Below, one piece after another: positions 25,260-34,499 of a stretch of 49,685 nucleotides of DNA (positions within the stretch are counted from its first letter, which is position 1; the number at the start of each line of letters is the position of its first letter). The position numbers were made by a program, and so were the translations under genes. This DNA is from Porticoccaceae bacterium (lineage in GTDB: Bacteria; Pseudomonadota; Gammaproteobacteria; Pseudomonadales; Porticoccaceae). The DNA lies in contig JANXGQ010000010.1 in the NCBI GenBank assembly GCA_024959305.1, positions 1 to 49,685 of the forward strand, written 5' to 3'. Under the pieces are notes generated by a model. That model did no database searches. It saw nothing but the letters and a program-made list of their open reading frames with translations, and was not told the origin of the DNA.

Positions 25260-25994
25260 TCAGTCCTTATAAGACGGATCTATTTTTTCAATCAGGCGAG
25301 TTAGGGCGTCAAACTCCAGACCACCGGCGGGACCACCCATAGTCTGCAATGTCATAAGTTGTTCCGTCTTGGCGAGAATTTCGGCCCCCACCGGAATATT
25401 GGCCCTACCGGTAGAATCGGTTGCCACCTGAACTTCGCAAGCGCGCTGCAATCCCCACATGCTTTGGAACGCTTCCGGTATGCAGTGACCACAGGTCAGC
25501 AAGCCATGGTTGCGCAGGATTAAAATATTTTTGTCCCCCAAGTTGTTCACCAGCCTAGGTTTTTCATCATCCATAACCGTAATGCCCTCAAAGTCATGAT
25601 AGGCGATGCGGTTATGTAGGAGCGCCGAGTAAAAATTATCATGGCGCAAGCCCTCCTGAGTGCAGGCTACAGCCATGCCGTCGGTGGTATGAGTATGGGC
25701 AATACACTGTACATCGGGACGGGCAGCATGAATTGCGGTATGAATGATGATACCGGCCGGATTTACAGCATAGGGGGTATCCTCGACTATCTTGCCCTCT
25801 ATATCTACTTTGACTAGATTTGAGGCCTTAACCTCACTGTAGTGCAGACCATAGGGATTGATTAAAAAATGCTCGTTGTCGCCCGGGAGCTTGACGGTAA
25901 TATGGTTGTATATCATTTCAGACCAGCCCATATAATCGAAGATCCTGTAACAGGCGGCCAGTTTTACTCTTAGCTGTTGTTCTGTTGGCGGCAT
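25260..25994 (-). CDS. Class II aldolase/adducin family protein
   Basis: The protein has the class II aldolase fold with zinc-binding candidates in CIAHTHTTDGMAVA and ILRNHGLLTCG, plus YNHITVKLPG and GIIIHTAIHAARP typical of the family. Members include fuculose-phosphate aldolase and many proteins of unknown role; the 244-residue length and lack of a sugar operon prevent assigning a substrate. The start overlaps the stop of the PhnA-like gene by one base (TAATG), so the two are probably translated from one mRNA. Confidence 0.85.
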   Translation of the reverse strand: MPPTEQQLRVKLAACYRIFDYMGWSEMIYNHITVKLPGDNEHFLINPYGLHYSEVKASNLVKVDIEGKIVEDTPYAVNPAGIIIHTAIHAARPDVQCIAHTHTTDGMAVACTQEGLRHDNFYSALLHNRIAYHDFEGITVMDDEKPRLVNNLGDKNILILRNHGLLTCGHCIPEAFQSMWGLQRACEVQVATDSTGRANIPVGAEILAKTEQLMTLQTMGGPAGGLEFDALTRLIEKIDPSYKD

Positions 25995-26569
25995 TATTTA
26001 GTCCTCTTTACAAACTGCGTTAAAATTACAATTTGTTGTCCATTCACCCGCCCTTCAATATGTTCAGCATTATTGGCTACAAGCGAAATATTGCGCACCG
26101 GCGTTCCGCGTTTGGCGGTAAAACCTGCGCCTTTGACAAGCAGATCTTTTATTAATGTTACCGAGTCTCCTGGCGAGAGAACAGCTCCATTGCTGTCTTT
26201 ATGGACCACATCGTCTTCAGCCTGTGAGCTGTCACTCTCAGCCCAGCCCAACGTATCATCATCCAAATAAAGCATATCAATCAGTTCTTGCGGCCACGCC
26301 TCATCGCGTAACCTTGTCAGCATCCGGTAGGCCATTACCTGCACTGCTGGAATCTCGCTCCACATACTTTGATTCAGACAGCGCCAGTGGTTGGCATCCA
26401 TGTTTGCTGGATTATTGATCTGATCTTCACAGTTGTCACAAACTAATATTGACTGTTCAGCACTAGCATCAGTATTGGGTGGGATTGGGTAGATGACTAG
26501 GTTGCTACTGGAAGTGCATAGCTCACACGCTGAGCCACTCCGAGTATGGAGACTCTTTTCTATGTTCAT
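25994..26569 (-). CDS. PhnA/YjdM-family zinc-ribbon protein
   Basis: The N-terminus has a zinc-ribbon pair (CELC near residue 15 and CDNC near residue 43), and the C-terminus the PhnA domain (VVHKDSNGAVLSPGDSVTLIKDLLVKGAG, then RGTPVRNISLVANNAEHIEGRVNGQQIVILT). Despite the name, the family is not known to act in phosphonate breakdown here; no phn genes are nearby. At 191 residues it is longer than YjdM because of a central acidic insert. It shares a one-base overlap with the aldolase-family gene. Confidence 0.85.
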   Translation of the reverse strand: MNIEKSLHTRSGSACELCTSSSNLVIYPIPPNTDASAEQSILVCDNCEDQINNPANMDANHWRCLNQSMWSEIPAVQVMAYRMLTRLRDEAWPQELIDMLYLDDDTLGWAESDSSQAEDDVVHKDSNGAVLSPGDSVTLIKDLLVKGAGFTAKRGTPVRNISLVANNAEHIEGRVNGQQIVILTQFVKRTK

Positions 26570-26695
26570 AGGGGGGTTAACTTGATTGTTAATATCGGAG
26601 GCTCAGTATATAGCCAACCCGACCTGAAATATATTGAGACCTTTGCGCGGCTAGAGATTTTGCCGCCATGGGTTGTTAATATCGTACCCATTCGG

Positions 26696-27070
26696 TTATT
26701 TATGATCAATGCTCCAAATGCCGGCACCTCGAGTAGCGATAAACAAAAAGATAAAACAGTAAAGCGCAGCCAGTTCGCCGTGATTGACGATTGGAAAGAA
26801 AGAGTTTGATCCATGCACTAACCAATAGGCCACCGCCATGGCGCCACTGCAAAGAAATGCCGCAGGGCGCGTCAATAGGCCGAGCATAATCAGTGTCCCA
26901 CCAATCAGTTCTATGGCCCCTGCAGAGGCGGTTAGTGTGCTGAGCGGCCCATAGGGATAATCCTGTGGAAAGTTAAAGAACTTTTGCGTGCCGTGCCATA
27001 AAAACATAAATCCAGCCATTATTCTTAATAGTGCGTAGGCCTGCTGTTGGTAGTTATCCAGAAATTTCAT
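26696..27070 (-). CDS. DoxX family membrane protein
   Basis: The 124-residue protein has about four membrane segments and the DoxX signature: LLRIMAGFMFLWHGTQKFF, SAGAIELIGGTLIMLGLLTRPAAFLCSGAMAVAYW. DoxX proteins are small quinone-interacting or redox-related membrane proteins of varied role. The gene stands alone between the PhnA-like gene and the phosphatase-like gene on the same strand. The 126 bases after its stop hold nothing recognisable. A + strand open frame (26546-26809) overlapping its end is a shadow. Confidence 0.88.
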   Translation of the reverse strand: MKFLDNYQQQAYALLRIMAGFMFLWHGTQKFFNFPQDYPYGPLSTLTASAGAIELIGGTLIMLGLLTRPAAFLCSGAMAVAYWLVHGSNSFFPIVNHGELAALYCFIFLFIATRGAGIWSIDHK

Positions 27071-27105
27071 AGTAATGCCTCTTGTTTATCCTTAATTTAC
27101 GCCAC

Positions 27106-27639
27106 CTAGTGAGAAGTGGGTTTGTCATTGATAAAACACTGCCACAGGCCTGAAGGTTCCCAGATTTTCTTTAAATCTGCCTCCGCATGCAGGCGATCTT
27201 CACCCAGAATGGCCGTTCTATATTGGAAAATAAAGCAGGACACACGCATATTGGCCGCGCAGTGGATCCAGAGTCGCTGTTCTCCACGGTTTTGTATCTG
27301 CGAGACAAATTGTTCAAAGTTTTGTTCTGTGGGGTTGTCGAAATCCACAGGGATATTGATATAGTGCATACCCAATGCAGTCACAATGCCGGCTTCATTC
27401 TTTAGGGCATTTTCGGAATTGGGTGGCGTCAGATTGATGATGGTTGTAAATCCGGCGCTCTGTATAGCTTGGAATTGGTTTTTAGTGGGTTGGCCAGAGG
27501 TGGCCAAATCAGGGTTGATTGGCAGATAATTAAAAATGGAGTCTAATTTATTTCCCCGCACACTGATACCAGTGAATTTTTCTGCCAGTGTCAGGCTGTA
27601 ACCGAGAACCGTTTGCAAAGTTCTCAGATCGAAATTCAT
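27106..27639 (-). CDS. Protein-tyrosine-phosphatase-like protein (DUF442/BLH-related)
   Basis: The sequence has the dual-specificity phosphatase layout of short bacterial members: SGQPTKNQFQAIQSAGFTTIINL at the start of the domain, a central YINIPVDFDNP, and an active-site-like loop HCAANMRVS. The Cys to Arg spacing is four residues, not the five of classical CX5R phosphatases, as in the DUF442/BLH-type relatives. Activity is therefore uncertain. It overlaps the PA4642-family gene by four bases. Confidence 0.75.
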   Translation of the reverse strand: MNFDLRTLQTVLGYSLTLAEKFTGISVRGNKLDSIFNYLPINPDLATSGQPTKNQFQAIQSAGFTTIINLTPPNSENALKNEAGIVTALGMHYINIPVDFDNPTEQNFEQFVSQIQNRGEQRLWIHCAANMRVSCFIFQYRTAILGEDRLHAEADLKKIWEPSGLWQCFINDKPTSH

Positions 27640-27935
27640 GCGCAGGCGCCTGCATGGATCAATGCCTGAACATAGCTGGTGGCCTGTTTATGTTTCTGAA
27701 TCACCTGGACTATGGTCATACCGTTGGGATTTTTTGAATTGATATCGTACCCCGCTTGGTTAAAAAAATCGACAAAGCTAATAAAATTATCTATATTCAT
27801 GCCCCGATAGGCCTTTTCCAATAGATGAAAATCTTTATTGACGCCCTCTGGGGGTTGGTAGTCGAGAAAGCTCTTTACCCGTTCCTCATCAAATACTTCG
27901 CCGAGTATTTTTTGTTTATCTTTTTTTAATGCCAT
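27636..27935 (-). CDS. PA4642 family protein
   Basis: This 99-residue protein closely resembles Pseudomonas PA4642: it starts MALKKDKQKILGEVFDEERVKSFL and continues with DFHLLEKAYRGMNIDNFISFVDFF, features of that family of unknown function. It has no signal peptide or membrane segment. It lies downstream of gatB, with 18 bases between, and upstream of the phosphatase-like gene (ATGA overlap). The function is unknown. Confidence 0.88.
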   Translation of the reverse strand: MALKKDKQKILGEVFDEERVKSFLDYQPPEGVNKDFHLLEKAYRGMNIDNFISFVDFFNQAGYDINSKNPNGMTIVQVIQKHKQATSYVQALIHAGACA

Positions 27936-27953
27936 AGTTGTTAACCATTCCTC

Positions 27954-29411
27954 TTAGAGCATTTCGCTTAATTTTTGAGCCAGTATCTGACTGACCTGCT
28001 GTGGGTTGGCCTGGCCCTTTGATGCCTTCATTATTTGCCCCATAAAGCCACCGAGTTTTTTCTTGCGCTTGTCGGGATCGGTATTGATATAGTCCTCAAC
28101 CATCGATTGATTGGCGGCCAGCACCTCATCTACCATCGCCTCCAAGGCACCGCTATCAGATACCTGTTTTAGACCGCGCGCCTCGATAATCTGGTCGGCA
28201 TCGCCTTCTCCTGCCCAGATTCCCTCGAATACCTCTTTTGCCATTTTGCCACTGATCGTACTATCGGCAATTCGCACTATCAGTGCGGCAAGTTGTTCAG
28301 CTGACACTGGACTGTTGTCGGGGCTGAGATTGTCGGCGTTGAGTCTGGCGCTTAACTCACCAGTGACCCAGTTGGCAGTTAACTTGGCATTGCCAGATTT
28401 TGCAGTGGCCTGTTCGAAATAGCCAGCCATACTGGTATCGGCGCCGAGAATATTGGCATCGTATGGGGATAGTTGGTACTGCTCTATAAAGCGCGCTTGT
28501 CGGGCGTCTGGAAGCTCTGGTAGGTTGCTGCGAAGTGTCTCGATACGCTGATCGCTGAGTACCACTGGCAGCAGGTCGGGACAAGGGAAGTATCTGTAGT
28601 CATTGGCTTCTTCTTTGCTGCGCATGGAGCGCGCGGTTCTGGTTTCACCATTGTAAAGACGGGTTTCCTGAAGCACTGTGCCGCCGTCCTCTATAAGATC
28701 TATCTGCCGTTCTACCTCGAGATGGATTGCCTCTTCCATAAACTTAAAAGAATTAAGATTTTTGGTTTCGGTGCGCGTACCCAGTTCCGTGGTGCCCTGA
28801 GGACGAACTGAGATATTGACATCAAAACGCATACTGCCCTGAGACATTTCGCCATCACAGATGCCCAGAGAGGTGACTATGCTGTGTAACTTTTTGGCGA
28901 AAGCCACGGCCTCCTGCGAGTTGCGCATATCCGGTTCAGACACTATTTCAATCAATGGTGTTCCAGCGCGATTCAAGTCGATACCAGACATGCCGTGACG
29001 GAAGTTTCCTTCATGCAACGATTTCCCCGCATCCTCTTCAAGATGTGCGTGGTGGATGCGAACTGATTGGCTGCTGCCATCGGCCAATTGAACTGCCACA
29101 GTTCCGCGACCCACAATAGGTTTTTCCAACTGTGTGGTCTGGTAGCCTTTGGGCAGGTCCGGATAAAAATAATTTTTACGCTCAAATACAGAGGTTTTGC
29201 TAATTTCAGCATCGATTGCCAAGCCAAACATGATCGCGTAATCAATCGCCTGTTGGTTAACCACTGGCAATGTGCCGGGCATGGCTAAATCAATGGCACA
29301 GGCCTGAGTATTTGGCGCGGCGCCAAAGGCAGTGCTAGCGCCTGAGAATATTTTGGTTTTAGTGGCCAGTTGTACATGTACTTCCAAGCCGATAACGGTT
29401 TCCCAATTCAT
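27954..29411 (-). CDS. gatB: Aspartyl/glutamyl-tRNA amidotransferase subunit B
   Basis: GatB is the kinase/tRNA-binding subunit that activates Glu or Asp on misacylated tRNA for amidation by GatA. The N-terminus [24 protein letters not shown], the [15 protein letters not shown] segment, and the C-terminal YqeY-like domain ([34 protein letters not shown]) are diagnostic. The start was set at ATG 29411, which overlaps the gatA stop by one base (TGATG); an open frame to 29444 would add a non-family leader. The gene is 485 residues. Confidence 0.96.
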   Translation of the reverse strand: MNWETVIGLEVHVQLATKTKIFSGASTAFGAAPNTQACAIDLAMPGTLPVVNQQAIDYAIMFGLAIDAEISKTSVFERKNYFYPDLPKGYQTTQLEKPIVGRGTVAVQLADGSSQSVRIHHAHLEEDAGKSLHEGNFRHGMSGIDLNRAGTPLIEIVSEPDMRNSQEAVAFAKKLHSIVTSLGICDGEMSQGSMRFDVNISVRPQGTTELGTRTETKNLNSFKFMEEAIHLEVERQIDLIEDGGTVLQETRLYNGETRTARSMRSKEEANDYRYFPCPDLLPVVLSDQRIETLRSNLPELPDARQARFIEQYQLSPYDANILGADTSMAGYFEQATAKSGNAKLTANWVTGELSARLNADNLSPDNSPVSAEQLAALIVRIADSTISGKMAKEVFEGIWAGEGDADQIIEARGLKQVSDSGALEAMVDEVLAANQSMVEDYINTDPDKRKKKLGGFMGQIMKASKGQANPQQVSQILAQKLSEML

Positions 29412-30865
29412 CACTGGATCCCCTCTGGTGCCAGCTTGTGCCAATCGGTAACTTGCTGATACTGGTGAGCGGCGTTGAGCATACGCGCTTCGTCAAAATA
29501 GTTACCTATAATCTGCAGTCCGACTGGCTTGCCCTCCACCACACCGCAGGGCACAGACATTCCGGGCAGCCCCGCCAAGTTAGTGGATATGGTATAGATA
29601 TCCTCTAAATACATAGCCACTGGATCATTGCCTTTGGAGCCAAATTTAAAGGCGGGCGATGGACAGGTTGGACCCATAATAAGGTCAACCTTTTCAAAAG
29701 CGTTGACGAAGTCCTGTTTAATAAGTTGGCGAACTTGCTGAGCCTTGCCATAGTAAGCATCGTAATAACCTGCAGACAGGCAGTAGGTGCCGATCAGAAT
29801 GCGTCGCTGCACTTCTTCGCCAAAGCCCTCTGCCCTGGTCCTGCAGTAAAGGTCCTGAAGGTCTTGTGGATTGTCACAGCGATAACCATATCTAACGCCG
29901 TCAAATCGCGATAGGTTTGCCGAGGCCTCAGCTGGGGCAATAACATAATAAGCGGGCACTGATAGTGCAGTATTGGGCAGGCTTATTTCGATAAGTTGTG
30001 CACCCTGATTCTCATAATGGGTCAACGCTGCGCGAACTGCCTGTTCTGTATCTGGATCCAGGCCTTCTGAGAAATATTCTTTGGGCACGCCAATGCGCAG
30101 GCCTTTTAACGAGGCGTTTAAATGGGCACTGTAGTCAGGCGTGGAGCGATCTACTGAGGTGGAATCCTTGCTATCGTAACTGGCCATGCAATTGAGTAAC
30201 AGTGCGCAGTCCTCTGCAGTACGGGCCATTGGCCCCCCTTGATCGAGGCTTGATGCAAAAGCAATCATACCCCAGCGCGAGACGCGCCCGTAGGTAGGCT
30301 TTAAGCCGGTTACGCCACACAGCGCCGCCGGCTGACGAATTGAACCTCCGGTATCGGTGGCTGTGGCACCGGGAGCCAAGCGTGCTGCAACCGCGGCAGC
30401 AGAGCCGCCAGAGGAGCCCCCCGGAACGCAATCTGTCGACCATGGATTTTTTACTGGCCCATAAAAACTGGTTTCATTTGAGGAGCCCATGGCAAACTCG
30501 TCCATATTGCTTTTGCCGAGCATGACCGCACCACTGTGCTGAAAATTTTCAATCACTGTGGCGTTGTAGGGTGGAATAAAGTTATCTAGCATCTTTGATC
30601 CACAGCTAGTGCGTACGCCATGAGTGCAGAAGATATCTTTATGCACTAAAGGCACCCCGCAGAGCGCTGGCGCATCGCCCTGAGCCAGGCGTTGGTCGGC
30701 GGCCTGTGCAGCTTTTAGGGCCTCGGCTTCAGTCACAGTGATTATGGCGTTGAATTCTGTATCTAGGCTCTTTATTCGCGTCAACAAATACTGAGTCACC
30801 TCAGTGCTGGAAAACGCTTTATTTTTAAGGCCTTCTACAAGCTCGGCAATGGTCAGATTGTGCAT
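29411..30865 (-). CDS. gatA: Aspartyl/glutamyl-tRNA amidotransferase subunit A
   Basis: GatA is the amidase-signature subunit that hydrolyses glutamine and transfers ammonia. The amidase signature [13 protein letters not shown] contains the cis-Ser, and the nucleophile Ser falls in the following [13 protein letters not shown]; the catalytic Lys is in VPLVHKDIF. The 484 residues are full length. It precedes gatB and follows gatC, separated from gatC by 56 bases. The usual bacterial gatCAB order is preserved. Confidence 0.97.
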   Translation of the reverse strand: MHNLTIAELVEGLKNKAFSSTEVTQYLLTRIKSLDTEFNAIITVTEAEALKAAQAADQRLAQGDAPALCGVPLVHKDIFCTHGVRTSCGSKMLDNFIPPYNATVIENFQHSGAVMLGKSNMDEFAMGSSNETSFYGPVKNPWSTDCVPGGSSGGSAAAVAARLAPGATATDTGGSIRQPAALCGVTGLKPTYGRVSRWGMIAFASSLDQGGPMARTAEDCALLLNCMASYDSKDSTSVDRSTPDYSAHLNASLKGLRIGVPKEYFSEGLDPDTEQAVRAALTHYENQGAQLIEISLPNTALSVPAYYVIAPAEASANLSRFDGVRYGYRCDNPQDLQDLYCRTRAEGFGEEVQRRILIGTYCLSAGYYDAYYGKAQQVRQLIKQDFVNAFEKVDLIMGPTCPSPAFKFGSKGNDPVAMYLEDIYTISTNLAGLPGMSVPCGVVEGKPVGLQIIGNYFDEARMLNAAHQYQQVTDWHKLAPEGIQ

Positions 30866-30921
30866 TTTATACTCGGGTAAATTTTACGATACTAAGTCAG
30901 TCATTCTTGAGGGTCGATTCA

Positions 30922-31209
30922 TTAGTCAATTACTTTAGGAACAAGAAACAGGCCGCCTTCAGTGTCTGGCGCTATGGCTTGGAATGCCTCCCTCTGGTCA
31001 GTTTCGCTGACCTTATCCTCTCTCAAGCGCTGCGATTCCTGCGTTGGATTAGCCACATTGTCCAGCCCACTGGTGTCTGCAGCCTGTAATTGATCGACTA
31101 GGTCCAGCACGCTGCCCAACTGCTGTGAAATCTCTTTGATCCGATTATCATCAATGGCAATGCGCGCTAGGGTGGCCAGATTTTCAATTGCCTGCCTTTC
31201 TATACTCAT
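30922..31209 (-). CDS. gatC: Aspartyl/glutamyl-tRNA amidotransferase subunit C
   Basis: GatC is the small belt subunit that stabilises GatA-GatB. The sequence MSIERQAIENLATLARIAIDDN and the following SQQLGSVLDLVDQLQAADTSGL match the family, and the 95-residue length is typical. It is the first gene of the gatCAB unit and is divergent from mreB. On the minus strand TTAACC and TATAGT occur upstream with 16 bases between them, a possible weak promoter. Confidence 0.95.
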   Translation of the reverse strand: MSIERQAIENLATLARIAIDDNRIKEISQQLGSVLDLVDQLQAADTSGLDNVANPTQESQRLREDKVSETDQREAFQAIAPDTEGGLFLVPKVID

Positions 31210-31365
31210 TTCGAAATCTTCGTTTTCTAGGGTAAGCAGAATTTTACATCATCTAGTCTGTTTAGGTTAGGGGTTAAAGCTAATAACAAACTATAATTGC
31301 AGCCTCTGGAAGGTTAAGTTGTAATTTTTTGCTACTAGGTTGCTAAACTGAGATAGAATGACCCC

Positions 31366-31437
31366 ATTAGCTGATAGCGACTGACAATTTTTGCACTTGC
31401 CTTCCGCTGAATGACCTGATAGTTTCTATCAGCTAAT
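31366..31437 (+). promoter_or_regulatory. Competing inverted repeats in the mreB leader
   Basis: ATTAGCTGATAG (31366-31377) is a perfect 12-base complement of CTATCAGCTAAT (31426-31437). The 3' arm can instead pair over seven bases with CTGATAG (31416-31422) across a TTT loop (31423-31425). The two pairings exclude each other. The region lies 47-118 bases before the mreB start and may act as an RNA switch or, as DNA, as a repeated CTGATAG operator. Confidence 0.5.
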
Positions 31438-31483
31438 CTTGAACTGCTTGTCTGTTTTAACAGCTCACCGACGGAATAAAAAA

Positions 31484-32521
31484 ATGGTGTTCAAAAAATT
31501 TCTAGGTCTTTTTTCCAGTGATCTTTCTATCGATCTCGGGACTGCAAATACGCTTATCTACATGCGCGAGAAGGGAATTGTTCTAAATGAGCCCTCTGTC
31601 GTGGCAATTCGCCAACAGTTTGGCGAAAAAAAGGTTGAGGCCGTGGGCGCTGAGGCGAAACGTATGCTCGGTAGAACCCCTGGCAATATAACCGCCATAC
31701 GCCCTCTTAAAGACGGCGTGATTGCAGATTTTCAGGTGACCGAGAAAATGCTTCAGCACTTTATTAGAAAAGTGCACTCGGAAAGCTTTGTGCCACCCAG
31801 CCCCCGCGTGCTGATTTGCGTGCCTTGCACGGCTACCGAAGTTGAGAAGCGCGCCATCAAGGAGTCTGCGTTCAGTGCCGGTGCCAGAGAAGTGTTTTTG
31901 ATAGAGGAGCCTATGGCAGCGGCGATTGGTGCAGGTCTGCCCGTCGAGGATGCCGTGGGGTCAATGGTGGTGGACATAGGTGGTGGTACCACAGAAATAG
32001 CTATACTGTCTTTGAATGGTGTTGTTTTCTCAGATTCTGTGCGTATCGGTGGCGATCGATTTGATGAATCTATCTGTAACTATGTGCGCCGTAAATATGG
32101 CAGTGTGATAGGCGACAGTACCGCAGAGAGAATAAAGATGGAAATTGGCACTGCCTACCTTTCTGAAGAGGTTAGAGAAATCGAGGTTAGAGGTCGAAAT
32201 CTCGCTGAGGGTGTGCCCAAAAGTTTTGTTCTGAGCAGCGATGAAATATTGCAATCACTGCAAGAGCCCCTGTCGGGAATTGTGCAAGCAGTGAAGCGTG
32301 TTTTAGAGCAATCACCGCCAGAATTGGCGTCCGATATTGCCGAGACCGGTATTGTTTTAACTGGTGGTGGTTCGTTACTAAAAGATTTAGACCGCCTGTT
32401 GGCAATTGAGACTGGGTTGCCGGTTATTTTGGCGGAAGAGCCCCTTACCTGCGTTGCTCGAGGCGGTGGTGAGGCGCTTGAGATGATGGGTAGCAAAGGT
32501 TCAAGTACATTGATGTATTAG
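31484..32521 (+). CDS. mreB: Rod shape-determining actin-like protein MreB
   Basis: MreB forms membrane-bound filaments that direct lateral wall synthesis. The phosphate-1 motif ([13 protein letters not shown]), the phosphate-2 motif ([14 protein letters not shown]) and the adenosine motif ([14 protein letters not shown]) are all present, and the amphipathic N-terminal start [12 protein letters not shown] is normal for gammaproteobacteria. I set the start at ATG 31484 rather than the TTG at 31439. It is 345 residues. A 7-bp hairpin follows the stop, before mreC. Confidence 0.97.
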   Translation: MVFKKFLGLFSSDLSIDLGTANTLIYMREKGIVLNEPSVVAIRQQFGEKKVEAVGAEAKRMLGRTPGNITAIRPLKDGVIADFQVTEKMLQHFIRKVHSESFVPPSPRVLICVPCTATEVEKRAIKESAFSAGAREVFLIEEPMAAAIGAGLPVEDAVGSMVVDIGGGTTEIAILSLNGVVFSDSVRIGGDRFDESICNYVRRKYGSVIGDSTAERIKMEIGTAYLSEEVREIEVRGRNLAEGVPKSFVLSSDEILQSLQEPLSGIVQAVKRVLEQSPPELASDIAETGIVLTGGGSLLKDLDRLLAIETGLPVILAEEPLTCVARGGGEALEMMGSKGSSTLMY

Positions 32522-32523
32522 TG

Positions 32524-32541
32524 AGCTTAATCTCTTAAGCT
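32524..32541 (+). promoter_or_regulatory. Short hairpin between mreB and mreC
   Basis: AGCTTAA and TTAAGCT form a perfect 7-bp stem around a TCTC loop, two bases after the mreB stop codon. The stem is A+T-rich and followed by only TCTT, so it is at most a weak attenuator or an RNA-processing site that could make mreB more abundant than mreCD. Confidence 0.4.
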
Positions 32542-32600
32542 TCTTATGCTAACTGTTTGAGGGCGGGCCCATTAAAAAAGTATTTGTCAATTCGTCCTCT

Positions 32601-33419
32601 GTGGTGCGGAAAGCTTTTTTTGCGGTTTTATTGGCGACCCTGCTTATAACGTTAGACAGCTATACCCCCTGGTTTGAATCATTTCGAGGTCATTTATCCA
32701 AAGTGACTGTTCCCCTTCAATTAATATCGAATTTCCCCAGTCGCATTGGGGCGTGGGTGGATTTAAACACCACATCTAGAACTATATTAGAACAAAAAAA
32801 TGCCAGCCTTGAGAAGGAGCGGCTGATACTGCTGGGGAAATTGCAACGCAAAGCAGAGTTGGCAGCTGAAAATTTGCGCTTGCGCCAACTCTTAAATGCC
32901 TCAGAATTGTTGATGGACAGCGTATTGGTGACTGAAGTAATAGGCATTTCCCCAAACCCTCTAAATCACCGAGTAACCATAGATCGAGGTGCAGATGATG
33001 CGGTTTATGTCGGGCAGCCGGTGTTGGATGCCGAGGGATTGATGGGTCAAATTACCCATGTCTATAAGAATTATAGTCAGGTGTTGTTGATTACTGATTT
33101 AAATCATGCACTGCCAGTGCAAGTCCTGCGCAATGGGTTGCGTTCGATTGTAGAGGGGACCTCAGATTACCATGAAATGAGCTTGCGATTTGTATCGCCG
33201 ACCGTCGATATAGCAGAGGGCGATCAGCTGGTAAGTTCTGGGCTGGGCGGCCGATTTCCAGTGGGTTATCCGGTTGGTACTGTGGCTGAAATAAGTCAAC
33301 GGCCTGGAGAGAAGTTTATGGATATCAAAGTCATACCTTTAGCCAAGCTTGATCGCAGTAAACACCTACTGTTAGTTTTCAGGCTACAAGATGGAGACCA
33401 GTCCAAGGGGGGTAAGTGA
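32601..33419 (+). CDS. mreC: Rod shape-determining protein MreC
   Basis: MreC is a bitopic periplasmic scaffold of the elongasome. A membrane helix at about residues 4-20 is followed by a coiled coil (about 60-100) and a two-beta-barrel domain (VIGISPNPLNHRVTIDRGADD, VGQPVLDAEGLMGQI, SGLGGRFPVGYPVG). The first conventional start in frame is GTG 32601 (then GTG 32604). However the frame is open further back and homology to Pseudomonas MreC N-termini appears to continue to an ATT codon at 32571 preceded by GAGGG, so the true protein may be ten residues longer. It overlaps mreD by four bases. Confidence 0.92.
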   Translation: MVRKAFFAVLLATLLITLDSYTPWFESFRGHLSKVTVPLQLISNFPSRIGAWVDLNTTSRTILEQKNASLEKERLILLGKLQRKAELAAENLRLRQLLNASELLMDSVLVTEVIGISPNPLNHRVTIDRGADDAVYVGQPVLDAEGLMGQITHVYKNYSQVLLITDLNHALPVQVLRNGLRSIVEGTSDYHEMSLRFVSPTVDIAEGDQLVSSGLGGRFPVGYPVGTVAEISQRPGEKFMDIKVIPLAKLDRSKHLLLVFRLQDGDQSKGGK

Positions 33420-33892
33420 AAAAAATTAGCACGGCCCAGCCGGTTTTAGCAATGTTGCTAGGGGCTATTATTTTACAGTTAATACCGGTCTCTGGTGAAT
33501 GGCTTGCTTGGAAGCCAAATTTTTTGCTGTTAGTGATGATTGCCTGGGTGCTGTATTTTCCCGATCGATATGGGATTGAATTTTCAGTGGTAGTTGGCAT
33601 CAGTGCAGACCTGCTTTTTAGCTCAACGCTTGGCTATCATGTTTTAATCTTTACAATTTGTGGGCTGATCGTGATTTTCTTTCATCGCGTTATTGCCTAC
33701 CTGCACATGGGACATCGGGTTGTGCTGGTATTTTTATTGGTAATAGTTGTCGAGCTCCTAAAGGCCATGATGAATTCGCTTGGCGATATTCCTGTGTTTT
33801 TGAAGCATATTCCCTATCTCGCTGTTATTTCTAGTCTGTTTTGGGTTCCATTGGATAAAGTGGTGAACAGGTTTTATTTGCGCCATAAGTGA
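33416..33892 (+). CDS. mreD: Rod shape-determining protein MreD
   Basis: MreD is a polytopic partner of MreC. The 158-residue protein has about five membrane segments and the family features (LLVMIAWVLYFPDRYGIEFSVVVG and ISADLLFSSTLGYHVLIFTICGLIV). It begins at GTG 33416 with a GTGA overlap on the mreC stop, indicating coupled translation. It is followed after 22 bases by maf, as in pseudomonads. Confidence 0.92.
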   Translation: MKKISTAQPVLAMLLGAIILQLIPVSGEWLAWKPNFLLLVMIAWVLYFPDRYGIEFSVVVGISADLLFSSTLGYHVLIFTICGLIVIFFHRVIAYLHMGHRVVLVFLLVIVVELLKAMMNSLGDIPVFLKHIPYLAVISSLFWVPLDKVVNRFYLRHK

Positions 33893-33914
33893 GTATTAGA
33901 TGAAGGTGAAATAA

Positions 33915-34499
33915 TTGTTAGATTACGACTTGATTCTTGCTTCGGCCTCTCCTAGGCGCGCCGAGATACTGACCCAGATTGGCGTCAATTTTGTGGTTGT
34001 TCCAGCCGCTATTGACGAAACTCGTTCTCCCGAGGAGTCCGCTCTTAAGTACGTGGAGCGAATGGCCCTAGAAAAGCTTCAAGCAGTTGTTGGCAAGCGC
34101 TCGGACAGTCTCCCAGTTTTGGGGGCAGATACTGTGGTGGTACTGGGTTCGAGAATTTTTGGCAAGCCTGAGAATGCGGATGATGCGCGGACTATGTTGA
34201 GCGCGCTTTCTGGCAACTGCCACCAGGTGGTTACCTCGGTGGCAGTGGGCAATGGCAAAAAATACGCAGCGTTAATCTCTAAAACTGAGGTAAAATTTCG
34301 CACTATTTCCACCCGGGAATGTCTTACCTATTGGAAAAGTGGGGAGGCTCAGGATAAAGCGGGTGCATACGCTATACAGGGGTATGGGGCTGTATTTGTC
34401 GAGAGCATTAAAGGTAGTTACAGCGGGGTGGTTGGACTGCCCATCGCGGAGACGGCGCAATTACTGCGGCAGTTTAAGATTCCCGTTTGGCAAACTTAA
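33915..34499 (+). CDS. maf: Maf-type nucleoside triphosphate pyrophosphatase (YhdE class)
   Basis: Maf proteins hydrolyse dTTP, UTP or modified nucleotides to monophosphates. The motif LILASASPRRAEIL at the N-terminus, LGADTVVVLG, and DKAGAYAIQGYGAVFVESIKGSYSGVVGLPIAE are the family signatures; the last is typical of the YhdE/dTTPase-UTPase class. The start is TTG 33915 with GAAGGTGAAA upstream. In related genomes rng (RNase G) follows directly; here only a decayed piece of it remains, starting at the maf stop. Confidence 0.94.
   Translation: MLDYDLILASASPRRAEILTQIGVNFVVVPAAIDETRSPEESALKYVERMALEKLQAVVGKRSDSLPVLGADTVVVLGSRIFGKPENADDARTMLSALSGNCHQVVTSVAVGNGKKYAALISKTEVKFRTISTRECLTYWKSGEAQDKAGAYAIQGYGAVFVESIKGSYSGVVGLPIAETAQLLRQFKIPVWQT

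Noticed and set aside
26546..26809. Plus-strand ORF of 87 codons overlapping doxX
   Set aside because: It lies mostly antisense to the clearly recognisable DoxX protein and the PhnA-like start, and has no family-like features.
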